Below, in pieces: positions 1-13,000 of a stretch of 64,000 nucleotides of DNA. Where the stretch lies: NCBI GenBank assembly GCA_022818135.1, contig JAFMSR010000008.1, positions 10,831,358 to 10,895,357 of the forward strand, given 5' to 3'. The position numbers were made by a program, and so were the translations under genes. The stretch's first letter is position 1, and the number at the start of each line of letters is the position of its first letter. Under the pieces are notes generated by a model. That model did no database searches and had not been told where the DNA came from. It worked only from the letters and a program-made list of their open reading frames with translations. The DNA is from Saxidomus purpurata (taxonomy: Eukaryota > Mollusca > Bivalvia > Venerida > Veneridae).

Positions 1-1092
1 TATGGGAAGGTTCAGCGATCCCTGATACAGGGTCCATTGGCAAATACACATCTTGCTCCGCGACACTTTCCGTTGCATTTATGTACCGATGTTCACGTGG
101 CACACACATGCTAGGTGGTGGTGGTGTTTGAGTTAATAGCTTATCACTTGGTTCTAAATTGTTATAATTTCCTTGATTGTCTTGTAACCTAGATTTCGGG
201 AAATCATACATCTCCGTGAGATCAATTTTTGCCATACCTGCAGTGGCTGGGGTTACAACAGAATTAATATCCACATGATTTGATTGATCTGAATATGCCC
301 TACTATTTGTTGGAAGGTTCATATAAGGCTCTTGCGCCAAATTTTGTAAATGTCCTGGTTTAGGAGGCCGTGACGGTGGAACATCATTTATGGAAAAACT
401 TTGTGGATGACTAGGTGGTATGTCATATACATCATCTGCAACGAAGCCATCAAGGCGTGAAGGGGGAATATCATACATTAGCCCTTGTGATGAATATGCC
501 GAGTCAGCTTTCTGACTATCACTACTGGAAGAACGTGGAGTACTAGGACTATGTTTTGATGGAGGTGGGATATCGTATGTTTCTTGCAGATCATGTGCTG
601 GGGGACGAGGAGGGGGAACTTTATATAAATCATCTTCTAGTAATGAAGATGAAGGAGGGACATCATAAACCTCATGAGGTTCTGAACTCGGTGGAACATC
701 ATAGGTTTGATCATGATGAAAAACATCATTGTCAAAATCATTTCCGCCCCCTTTCTCTGGAATTATTGGCGGAGGTGGAGCAAAGTCTTCCGGAACACTA
801 TCTACACTAATCTGCCGATTCGTTCTTCTTACTGATGACCCAGATGTACATGTTTCCAAAGGAATATATTCAGAATCGCGATCAGGCACAGCTTGTTTTG
901 GTCTCTGATTTATGTGTTGTGCACCTTGTGACCTTGAGGAAGGGGACGACCTTGCACTGAGTGTCATATTATTTGGTGGTTTAGTCATTATTCCCACAGC
1001 GGAGGCTGGTAGAGATGACTGTGGCTGTAATGTCTGAGCTGGTCTGTGTGGGAGAACCTCTCTCACTGGCGGCTCCGGGCTGTCTGGTTCCG
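1..1092 (-). CDS. GAB: GAB exon 3 (phosphotyrosine docking tail, runs off the window)
   Basis: The acceptor GTATGTTTTTCAG precedes position 1092, and the exon opens with two bases that complete the split Ala codon. The frame is open to position 1. In protein order it carries SEYIPLE, an acidic and proline-rich stretch, YDVPP twice, YKVPP, YDIPP three times and PPSRPPKP. These are followed by YMNL, YDFP, YNNL, YINA and, near positions 34-45, YLPM. By known SH2 preferences, YxxP suits Crk or PLC-gamma, YxN suits GRB2 and YxxM suits PI3K p85. RPPKP is the atypical RxxK core bound by the C-terminal GRB2 SH3 domain, although Val replaces Pro at the -4 position here. No globular domain is visible and the stretch is probably disordered. 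Confidence 0.92.
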
Positions 1093-4000
1093 CTGAAAAA
1101 CATACACTCATATAAATTGCAAAATATATGAAATTATAAACGACAAACAAAAGACGTACGGCTGTTGCTTAAAGAAAACGAACAGGGTAAACAATCTGAA
1201 CTCAAGAATACCATGGTCAATCTTTTTCTGACCTTAAGGAACCACCATCCCATGGGTAAAACAGGCCTCCATCCTACTGACAAAAAGTAAACAAAAGCTA
1301 TTGTTGGGTCAAGTTAAAGGGGATCTTGCCAGTTTCTTCACTAAGATAGAAGTAAGCTGTGAGATGGAAGTAATGTAACACTTGGCAAACAGATGGGACA
1401 GATCACTGGCAAAGAAGCTTTCGTGAACCTTTGAACAAGATGAACATAAAAAGACACATATTCACTTTTAGGTTCAAGTAAATGTAAGAAAGTATTTAGG
1501 TGCTAAAGACAAATCTTTTTTGTTTTCATTACTACATACATATCCTGTATACGGTCCAAAAACTGGAGGGTTTTGAAAGAAATAACCCATATAGTTTCGT
1601 TTATGGAGAAAGAAGTGATTAGCAGTGCACATTTTGTTCACTTCAAATAGAAACAAACAGCAATACTTACCCCAAAACCCGAAAATGAAAAAGGGTGGTT
1701 ATGTTAAAAACTTTTTCCTAAATGTTTATATCTCCAGTTTGCTGCTTTTCATTTATTGTTACAACACACATCTCTTGGAATCAAAATGGTTATATGTCTT
1801 TCTATACTTCATATTAGTCATGTGTGTATTGCATTCAAACATTATTATTATATGATCTATAAATAAACAATATTTCATTGGTCCAGAGCATGATCAATGA
1901 AGCAAAATCTAATTATACATGTCATGTTTTTTAGGTTTTCCCCCAGTTATTATTTCTATATTTAGAACAGCCATTGTTTTGACTTTTACCAGTGTAACGT
2001 CTTGCATTGAATAGAACGTTAACTGTGCCAGAATCAAACGCTGGCGACATCACTAAAATGACGTTGGAACACAAGACGTTTTCCCCGAGCAATTTTAGGC
2101 ATTAATATTAATTGTATCGATGAAATATCCAATACTTACTTTGTGGGCATTAAATATGCATTGAACACATAATAAAACATTTATGGACTCATGTGACATT
2201 GAATATGATGCGATATTCACCGGAATATATTAATATTGACCTTGGCTATTGCATAGCCAATATTACCCTCTTCTGGTGAATATCACATATTCAATGCCTC
2301 ACAAAACCATAATTGCATAATATTCCACTAATACTGTGTGTTTGTCTAAAAGTTAGAGATAATCATTACTGTTAAATTGGGCATTGACAAGCTTCCTGTA
2401 AATTTGCATATACATGCCACTAATAAATGTCAATAGGTGGTAGTTATGGAGCGGGCTTCTATCATTACCTTTTGTTCTAAGTATAAAGAAAATTATCTCC
2501 AATTTATGTTTTATTATCATTATTCATCATGGTCTTATCATTTCACTGAATGTGTGGTTTCAGCTCTTACCGGCCTCATCTGGTTTCATGCCACATACAG
2601 TGCACAGATTTCGAACCCAAGTTGACATCTGTTCCTCTGTCTCTGTGGCAAGAAAGTATGTTCGATCCTTCCCTTTGAAAGTGGTCTTTATTGCTAATAG
2701 ATACTGAAACTGCTCTGAGTCAAGAGATTCGATAATCTCAGCGCACTGTTCAAGGTCTATAGTTCCTCGGACACGCTTGCAGTTTTCATCACTATAATAG
2801 TTGAGATGATATGTGCCAGGAAGGCTCTGGGCTGGTTTTGATAGAACAAAGTAGCGACGTTTCCATTTCTGAAATAGAGAAAGTACTCCTATAATACTCA
2901 AACTGAACAAGAACACTGAAATAATCCCAGTATGTTCACCTGATATTGTGAAGCTATAATTAAATGTAGGAGTAAAAAAGGTAAAATACTGTGGAAAATT
3001 GGCAATTATGGTGGTACCCTCAACTTTATTGACAGACATTTAAAAAATAATGAGATCACAAAATTGGAGCTAACACTGCAATTTTCAGCCTTCATCAAGG
3101 AAGCGATCAGGTCCCATTTCTAATTTCTCATCTAGTGCCAAAAACAAAATATAAAAGGAAAAAATATGACAAAATCCTTTGGATTCTCCATGTATTGTAT
3201 TGAATCATTGTTGTGAAATGTTGATACTTGAATGAAGTAAGTACATTACTAGGTAACTGAAGAAGAAACTCCACCCACTTAATGAAACCTACATTAAAGT
3301 TTCTTATAATTATGCCCCGCTATATCATCAAGAAGACTTCCTTGTTTCTACTTTTAACTCTATGCCTCATAGATACTCCTTTCTACTCCTTTACTGATTG
3401 CCCCATACATACTCCTTTTAACGCCTCTACTGACTACTGCATAGATACTCCTTTCTACTCCTTTCAACTTGGTCAGGTTTAAATGCCAGAAAATCAATTA
3501 AGTATAAAAAAATTTTCTTACAAAAGCTTTTGGTGAAGTTTAACCTAGTGCAATAAAATTCTTTCACAAAAATATGTAGTTACTATAAGAAAGTTATTGG
3601 TAATTTACAGCTAAAGACGGTAGTATTTTTCTAATTGTCAAGGACTAGTTCTAATAGGATAATAACAGATTTTTACAGAAAAAATGTTGCAGATATAATT
3701 TTCTTACATGACTTGATTATAACATTTTCCCTTAGGGAATATGTGACAACCAATTAAATTGCTAAATTCCATAAAGCATGTGTCAGAACAATATGGGATT
3801 AATGATTACATAATCAGGTGTGTATATTGACCACGCTGTCAAAACAAAGCAATTAGATGACCCTTGGTATCACTTTCAATGATCTCCAATCATAGTGTTT
3901 TTATAAGCTGATTAAATTTCTTTTGATCATGTTTCTTATCAAAACATTAAATATTAATCAAATTTTAGGACCCATGAATATCTGTTGATTTCATAACCCC

Positions 4001-7000
4001 AAAAAAACACAATGGATTGGTCAACATGATAATCCAATGAAAATTAAAAATGATTAAAACACGCCCATTGTTTATATCCCTTTTCCTGTAATTTATAACC
4101 CTTCAGTTTGTGTTTGAGAGTTAGATTCTAAATTATTCTGTCTTCTTTCATGTACTTTTAAAAACACTCTGAAAGGAAATACATTTAGATTGAAAATGCC
4201 TAAATATGTTTTAAAAATGTGAAATGACTGTTTTTAAGACTCACAATTCAAGAAATATTCATCACACAATTTTGAAATTTATACCATTAGAAAGAAAATT
4301 TAATCATGAAAAACTTTTTATATTGGTCAGTAAATGATCAAATGAAGTGTTAATAGAAAACAAATAGCTTGAATAACACAGGTACCTTTTTTTGTATTTT
4401 TACCAATAACCTGTATGGGGATAGTGTACAGATAATGCTATTATCTGTATAAGGAAAGTTACACTGATAAGGCTTAATGTGTATGAGGCATAGAGCTTGG
4501 TTGACTCCCACCCTCTGCGCTTAGCTTGATGAGTAAGGTGGGGGTTTAAAGTGATATTATCCTTCAAAGTGACCAATAACTTGGTAAAACTTTTTTTTAT
4601 ATTTTTTAAAGCATCCACTGTGTTTTGAACATCATTCTTAAGTATAAATCAATGTGACCATTTTGTAGGGTCATTTAACTTTAAGGTGAAAGGTATGTGA
4701 GGGTTTAAGGCAAAGTGTGAAACAAATTTTCATTTTTATTCAATTAACAGGTCATAAAGGAAGTTTTCCTGAAAAATCTTAACAACAGTATCATATAACT
4801 ATAATTAAAATCAAAGTTAGTTTTATAAAACAAGACCAATTACTTTTTGAAGAAACAGCAACTAACTCCCAGCTTCAAACTTTGATTTTGGTAAATTCAT
4901 TTAATTTTGCCTGGTTTCCACAACACTTTTCTCCAGCTAGACAACAGTCTCCAAAATAATGAACATTTTAGCAATTAGTATGCCATAGAAGGCATAATTC
5001 AAAAGTCAGTTTTCTTTCAAATCACAGAATATATCACAGGTAAACAAAAAATGGAATTTACAGAAAAATACAGTAGGTTATTCAAAGTTTAGGAGGATAT
5101 GTTCAAAGTCCAGGAAAAGAGGAAACTCCCCTCATCATTCAAATAGAACACTTTTTCATAACTCCTGAACATACTATACTATTCAATCCTATCTACAAGC
5201 AAGCCACCACCTTCATCCTCTTCCTGTTTTATTTAAATGTTCTATGTACAAAAATTTAATACTTAAGAGTTTTAAATTGTTTATAACAAAGTGTGACTCA
5301 TAGGTATAGTAATATAATACTTTATCCAATGAGACTGCGCAATTTGTTCAAATACCTAGTACCTTACTGATTCAACTTCCATACATTTTATTCAATGTAT
5401 TTACTCTAGGTACATAGCATCAGTACATCTATTTTGAAACAAGAATTTCGTATAACAGCTGTACCAAACTGATTCAACATCATTACATTTTATCTAAATT
5501 AATATATTTATTCTAGGTATATAGCATTTGAGTAGATTTATTTTGAAACAATAATTTCTTAAAACAGCTGTAATTGGTCTATAACCCGAATAATTACTTT
5601 TCTCACTACTTTGAAATAATTTCATGTCTTAGGCAAAATATTACTCGGGCTCAAAAAGCAGACGACTATTTCAAGCAGGTTCCACTTTTTTTTTTCTATT
5701 TCATTTTTTCTCCCATTGAAAACACTGATATTTCTTCCTCCCTCTTGAAAATCTTTTTTCTACATTTGACCAAACTTCTTATACAATCATCCTACTCATT
5801 TCTATCTAAACAATAAATCTAAGAATTGCTGCAGTTCTAGAACCAAACTGTGAGGCCTTTTCATCAGATAAGCCCATCTTGTTTCCCAGAAAAACAATAA
5901 ATAAGCAACAATTAACAAGATATTTACCCACCCAAAAAACCCCAGGAAATTGCAGTGTAGGAAATATTCTAGAATTATTTTTATCATGAATTGTGTGAAA
6001 TGAATTTTGATTTTTACCTTCAGCTAGAGCAATCACTTATGTGCTAATCAGTATGGCGCTAAATTATACTATGGTACTGTAAAATACTGGAGTACTGTAA
6101 AGTGTTGTTACTCGCGCCGATGGTATATACTGTACCAAGTTTGGTGACATTCTGTCCACTGGTTCACCTGAGAAGGTATGTTTAAAGGCTTTTCTATTCT
6201 TAATAAAAGTGGCCCTTTGTGCACTAGACCAGAACAACTTCCTGCTTCAAGCTATTAAAAGGGGACAATGCAAGGATGCTACAGAGCAAGTTTGATAACA
6301 TGCTACCCATTGCTTCACTAAAATAAGCTGTTTAATTTTTTTATATATGGCTTTTATATTTTTAGTAACAGGGCCCCTGTGTGCACGGATCAAAACTATT
6401 TCCTGTTTTTTTGAAAGGGGTCAATGCAAGGATGCTACAGAGCAAGTTTCAAAAGAATATCTTTATCACTTCCAGAGATATTGTAGGAAACCACAGGACA
6501 AAGTGATTATAATGTCCCCCCTCCAACTATGTTTAGCGGAGGGGGGAGAGGCAGGCGGAGGGGGTGAATGTTATTAAATCCTTTCCAGAGTAACAACACC
6601 AACACCAACCTAAATTTCCCAAATCTGACAAATAATAAATCTATAGTAAATGAACAGGCAACTAGAAAATAATTACCTTTTCAGTCACTGAATTTACAGA
6701 ATGTTTCTTCCTAATTAATGTTGACTTTATCTGTTAAAACAAGCACACACCAGTGATAAGACCTAACTGTAAATCAAACCTATACCTTTATTTTCTAAGG
6801 AATTTCTTCAGATAATGTAACATTGGAGTTAATTATTATTTACAATATGCCACAGAATCATTTCAGGATTTCCATCCAAGTCTATGAAAGGGGGGAAAAA
6901 AACTGTACACTTATAATATTCGTTTCTTCCCCAGTAACCAATTTCAAATTTCTTATTGGGTGCTCCACCTACCTGAGATTTCTTTTTTATGTGAAGTCTA

Positions 7001-10000
7001 GAGAAATGAAGTTTCTGCAATAATTTAACACTTCTTCTTTAACAAAACTAAAAATGCAAATGGTACAGAGGAAAATATTTGCTACAGCACAAAGAAATAA
7101 TTCAATTTTAATACTTAAAAAGACCATGAAAAACTGGTCAAGTTTCAACTTACTACTGTTTTGCAATCTGACCATGGGTAGACTCTGCAAATATCATGGC
7201 ATGTCTGTGAGTGAGATAAGTTTCAGGTTGACACTAAAATGCCACCTTGACCTTAAAGCCGAGAACCTGAACCCAAATGCTCTACATCAACAATTCTGTG
7301 AAGTTTGATAGAAATCTTGTAAACAGTAACAATTTATGACAAAGATCTCCAACACTATATCAAAGTCTATGGATTGATAGAGTCAAATAACTGAACTGAT
7401 AGGATAATGATGAAAATTCCTACAAATAAGCCTTTCCTTTTTTTCAAATATAATTGTTTTAAAAATCTGCGCTATATTTTTAACATAATTACTAGACTTA
7501 TTGCTTTAAAAGGCAAAGTTAAGAATGCTTTTGGTACACATAATGGTCATTTCTGCCGGAAAGACATCGTGTTTGGATAAAGTAAGAGTAACTTGAAATT
7601 ATGCTCCAGAGACTTCCATGAACTATCAGATAATAATTTACTGTTAAAAAAATTTAGAACCAGAAAAATACACCCTTATTCTACTGAATTTTTTAAGTTT
7701 GTACTATCAACATTTTCACTGGACCTTTAATAGGAAGTGGCATTCTTAACAGAGAACAATGTAGACCCAGAAACCAAGGGCTAGTCTTGCCAGTCTTGAA
7801 GCCAGCGAGATAAATTTTGAACAGGCGATTTCTTCCATGTTTCCAAAGTTTGACAACTATGCGTAAAACTGGACAGCCAGTAGTGAATTAAGCTAACCAC
7901 AAAGTCTAGACTTTTTGAAATGATTCCTTTTGCTTAGTACTCTGACAATTTATAATTCTGAGCTTAGCAATAACCTGTCTTGACATAAACAGTTCATAGA
8001 CGTTCATAATTCCGCCACCAAGGTGACGACTGAGTCTTTATCTTTAAACTTAGCATTATGACTATAAGAGCCCTTGCAACTCAAAACATTATAATTTAAG
8101 CTGAAAACACTTTGAACTTACATTTATAAGCATTCAAATCCAAAACAATTGTGATCAACTCAGCATTTTAAAATTATTATGAAATTATCCATTCAGCAGG
8201 AGTAGGCTTCTCAAGTAACGAACAATTTTCAAACAGCAAAAATCAGAAAACTGTTTACAGACATTTAATACTTCGGTATTTGACTTTAAATATATTTTTA
8301 CTTTTTAATATATGAAGAAAAATTCCTTCCCACGTAATTGCACAATTAGCACATTGATAATTAAAGTGCAGTTTTACACAAAATGACTCATTATACCTGT
8401 GACACAATACATTTTATTTCCAAATAAACTGAATAATGCAATTTTTCACCTAATGTGTCCTTGTATGTTTTTTTTTGTCAGTTATTACAAAGTAGGAAGA
8501 AATATCCTAATTTATTCAAGTTTCACACTACTCTTTTCCTAAAATCAGTTTTATCTTTCACGACCATCTTGATCGCTGGCCTTCAGAGCACAAGTATCTC
8601 TAGCTATCATACCAAATAATAATAATAATCACCACTATAAACTTGCATCCTTAATCACCCCATTTATAGTCATTAGTCACAAGTTTTTGTTGTCACGACC
8701 TAACCGCAGAAATAGCATTCGTCAATATGCAAAACAATGAACGTACATTATGTAAACTATATTCTATATTGAAACACTTTAATACAAATATAGAAGCCCT
8801 TAAGAAATTTAAAATTAGACTACAGTTACAATTTTTAGGTAAAAGGTAAACATAAAATTATGTTTATTTTACCCAGAAGTTTAAACACTTCATTTTAAAC
8901 AATTAGCAAAACTTACCAGTGAATATACATGTTTTTCCAGTAATAACAACCTGACAAACTTATCTTGTCCAAAAAACAGAAACTATCCATGCACTTCACC
9001 ACAAACTTAAAATGTATAAAACAAGCATATATCTAAATCTTTAACACCTCTCTCAAAATAGCTCATCAGTTGATTTAAACTATTATCGGTAAAATAGAGT
9101 CACAGTATCACTATTACACAAGTAGCATTCATGAAATTCCGATCATTTGTGACATGCACCTTCATCTTCTTACTGTACCACAGTAACTACTTTTTTTTAT
9201 CAGGCTATCATAGAATATTTAGTGTAATCATAAAAAGAACCTGTTATCTCAATATGGGCTTTGCTGTGTGAAAACCAACATCTTCACATTCACTTTGCTG
9301 TCATTATAGATACACAGACTGACAGTAGCAAGTATTTTTACCATGGAAACAGATTATATGAATACATTAATTATTGCTGCAGCCTTTTAGCAGGAGTAAA
9401 GTTATAAGCTACTTGCTGTCAGGTAGTACTTGTTGCTATATCAACTTTAATAACATGTAATACTTGCTGCTGTATTGATTCACCTGTCAGGTAATACTTG
9501 CTGCTGTATTGATTCACCTGTCAGGTAATACGTGCTGCTACATTAATTCTCCTGACAGGTAATACTTGCTGCTATATCAACTATACTAACATGAAATACT
9601 TACTGCTATATTGATTCACCTGTCAGGTAATACTTGCTGCTATGATTCTCCTGTCAGGTAATACTTGCTGCTATATCAACTATACTAACATGTAATACTT
9701 GGTGCTATATTGATTCACCTGTCTGGTTATACTTGCTGCTATATTGATTCACCTGTCAGGTAATACTTGCTGCTATATTGATTCACCTGTCAGGTAATAC
9801 TTGCTGCTATATTGATTCACCTGTCTGGTAATACTTGCGCTGCTCTATCAACTATACTAACAAGTTATGCTTGCTGCTATATCAACTATACTAACATGAA
9901 ATACTTACTGCTATATTGATTCACCTGTCAGGTAATACTTGCTGCTATGATTCTCCTGTCAGGTAATACTTGCTGCTATATCAACTATACTAACATGTAA

Positions 10001-13000
10001 TACTTAGTGCTATACTGATTCACCTGTCTGGTTATACTTGCTGCTATATTGATTCACCTGTCAGGTAATACTTGCTGCTATATTGATTCACCTGTCAGGT
10101 AATACTTGCTGCTATATTGATTCACCTGTCTGGTAATACTTGCGCTGCTCTATCAACTATACTAACAAGTTATGCTTGCTGCTATATTAATTCTCCTGAC
10201 AGGTAATACTTGCTGCTATATCAACTATACTAACAAGTCATGCTCTCTGCTATATTATTTCTCCCGACAGGTAATACTTGCTGCTATTTCAACTATACTA
10301 ACATGTTATACTTGCTGCTATATTAATTCTCCTGACAGGTAATACTTGCTGCTATATTGATTCACCTGTCTGGTTATACTTGCTGCTATATTGATTCACC
10401 TGTCAGGTAATACTTGCTGCTATATTGATTCACCTGTCAGGTAAAACTTGCTGCTCTATCAACTATACTAACAAGTCATGCTTGCTGCTATATTGATTCA
10501 CCTGTCTGGTAATACTTGCCTGCTCTATCAACTATACTAACAAGTTATTCTCTCTGCTATATTATTTCTCCCAACAGGTAATACTTGCTGCTATATCAAC
10601 TATACTAACTTGTTATACTTGCTGCTATATTAATTCTCCTGACAGGTAATACTTGCTGCTATATCAACTATACTAACATGTTATACTTGCTGCTATATTG
10701 ATTCTCCTGTCAGGTAATACTTGCTGCTATATTGATTCACCTGTCAGGTAATACTTGCTGCTATATCAACTATACTAACATGTTATGCTTGCTGCTATAT
10801 TCATTCACCTGGTAGGTAATATTTGCTGCGTTATAAACTATACTTACAGGTAAAACTTGCTGCTATATTGATTCACCTGTCAGTTAATACTTGCTGCTTT
10901 ATCAACTATACTAACATTTTATACTTGCTGCTATATTGATTCACCTGTCAGGTAATACTTGCTGCTATATCAACTATACTAACAGGTAAAACTTGCTGCT
11001 ATATTGATTCACCTGTCAGGTAAGACTTGCTGCTATATTGATTCACCTGTCAGGTAATACTTGCTGCTGTATCAACAATACTAACATGTTATACTTGCTG
11101 CTTTATTGATTCACTTGTCAGGTAATACTTGCTGCTATATCAACTATACTAACATGTTATACTTGCTTCTTTATTGATTCACCTGTCAGGTAATACTTGC
11201 TGCTATATCAACTATACTAACATTTTATACTTGCTGCTTTATTGATTCACCTGTCAAGTAATACTTGCTGCTATATCAACTATACTTACATGTAATACTT
11301 GCTGCTATATCAACTATACTAACATGTAATACTTGCTGTTATATCAACTATACTAACATGTAATACTTGCTGCTTTATTGATTCACCTGCCAGGTAATAC
11401 TTGCTGCTGTACTGATTCACCTGACATGTAATACTTGCTGCTATGTTGATTCTCCTGACAGGTAATACTTGTTGCTTTATTGATTCTCCTGAAAGCTAAT
11501 GCTTTATTGATTCACAAGTATGTTAATACTTGCTGCTGTATCAACTATAGTAACAGGTAATATTTGCTGCTATATCAACAATACTTACAGGTAACACTTG
11601 CTGCTATATTGATTCTCCTGACAGTTACTACTTGCTGCTATAATTATTCTCCTGACAGCTAATGTTTGCTGCTATATTGATTTACCTGTCAATTAAAACT
11701 TGCTGCTATATTATCTATACTTACATGTAATACTTGCTGCTATATTGATTCACCTGACAGGTAATACTTGCTGCTATATTGATTCTCCTATCAGGTAATA
11801 CTTGCTGCTATATTGATTCTCCTATCAGGTAATACATGCTGCTTTATTGATTCTCCTATCAGGTAATACTTACTGCTATATTGATTCTCCTATCAGGTAA
11901 TACTTGCTGCTATATTGATTCTCCTATCAGGTAATACTTGCTGCTATATTGATTCACCTGACAGGTAATATTTGCTGCTATATTGATTCCCCTGACAGGT
12001 AATACTTGCTGCTATATTGATTCACCTGACAGGTAATACTTGCTGCTATATTGATTCACCTGACAGGTAATACTTGCTGCTATATTGATTCACCTGACAG
12101 GTAATACTTGCTGTTATATTGATTCACCTGACAGCTAATGTTTTCTGCTATACTGATTCACCTGTCAGTTAAAACTTGCTGCTATATTAACTATACTTAC
12201 AGGTAATACTTGCTGCTACATTGATTCACCTGTCAGTTAAAACTTGCTGCTATATTAACTATACTTACAGGTAATACTTGCTGCTACATTGATTCACCTG
12301 TCAGTTAAAACTTGCTGCTATATTAACTATACTTACAGGTAATACTTGCTGCTACATTGATTCACCTGTCAGTTAAAACTTGCTGCTATATTAACTATAC
12401 TTACAGGTAATACTTGCTGCTACATTGATTCACCTGTCAGTTAAAACTTGCTGCTATATTAACTATACTTACAGGTAATACTTGCTGCTACATTGATTCA
12501 CCTGTCAGTTAAAACTTGCTGCTATATTAACTATACTTACAGGTAATACTTGCTGCTACATTGATTTTCCTATCAGGTAATTCTTACTACTCTATCAACT
12601 ACACAAACAGGTAATACTTGCTGCCATACATGACGTTACATTTTTACACAGGAGGGAGTTTATTAGGGAACATTTTGAAAAACATTTTTTTATACCCAGG
12701 GGATGTTTTTTCCATATCCAAAATGCAAACAAGGAGATGTTCAATGATTTGTCAGTGTTGTTTTTTCTATTTTCACTAGATTATCACTATGGACCATATT
12801 TCTTTCAAATAAAAAGGGGGGGGCGTTTATACTTGGGTATACGGTATACTTCACGTGCATGCCTTTATAATTGCTCTGTATTGTCATTGAAACATTTTAA
12901 AATGTTTAAGGATCTTTCAGGCGGATACAGTTACTAATGTTTAAAGTAGATTACTGATTATTTTCAATAGTGCCATACTTCTTCAAATAATTTTTTAAAA

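Noticed and set aside
556..810. An 84-residue plus-strand ORF rich in His and Glu.
   Set aside because: It is the antisense shadow of the GAB YDVPP/YDIPP exon.
2560..3039. A 159-residue minus-strand ORF with a hydrophobic stretch upstream of the PH exon, suggesting a membrane-anchored GAB isoform.
   Set aside because: The part before position 2868 is intron read-through. A consensus acceptor and the homology both begin at KWKRR, and exon 1 at 28404 supplies the proper N-terminus.
9406..12634. Possible CRISPR-like array, given evenly spaced repeats.
   Set aside because: The units are contiguous, with no unique spacers, in a eukaryotic intron; it is a minisatellite.
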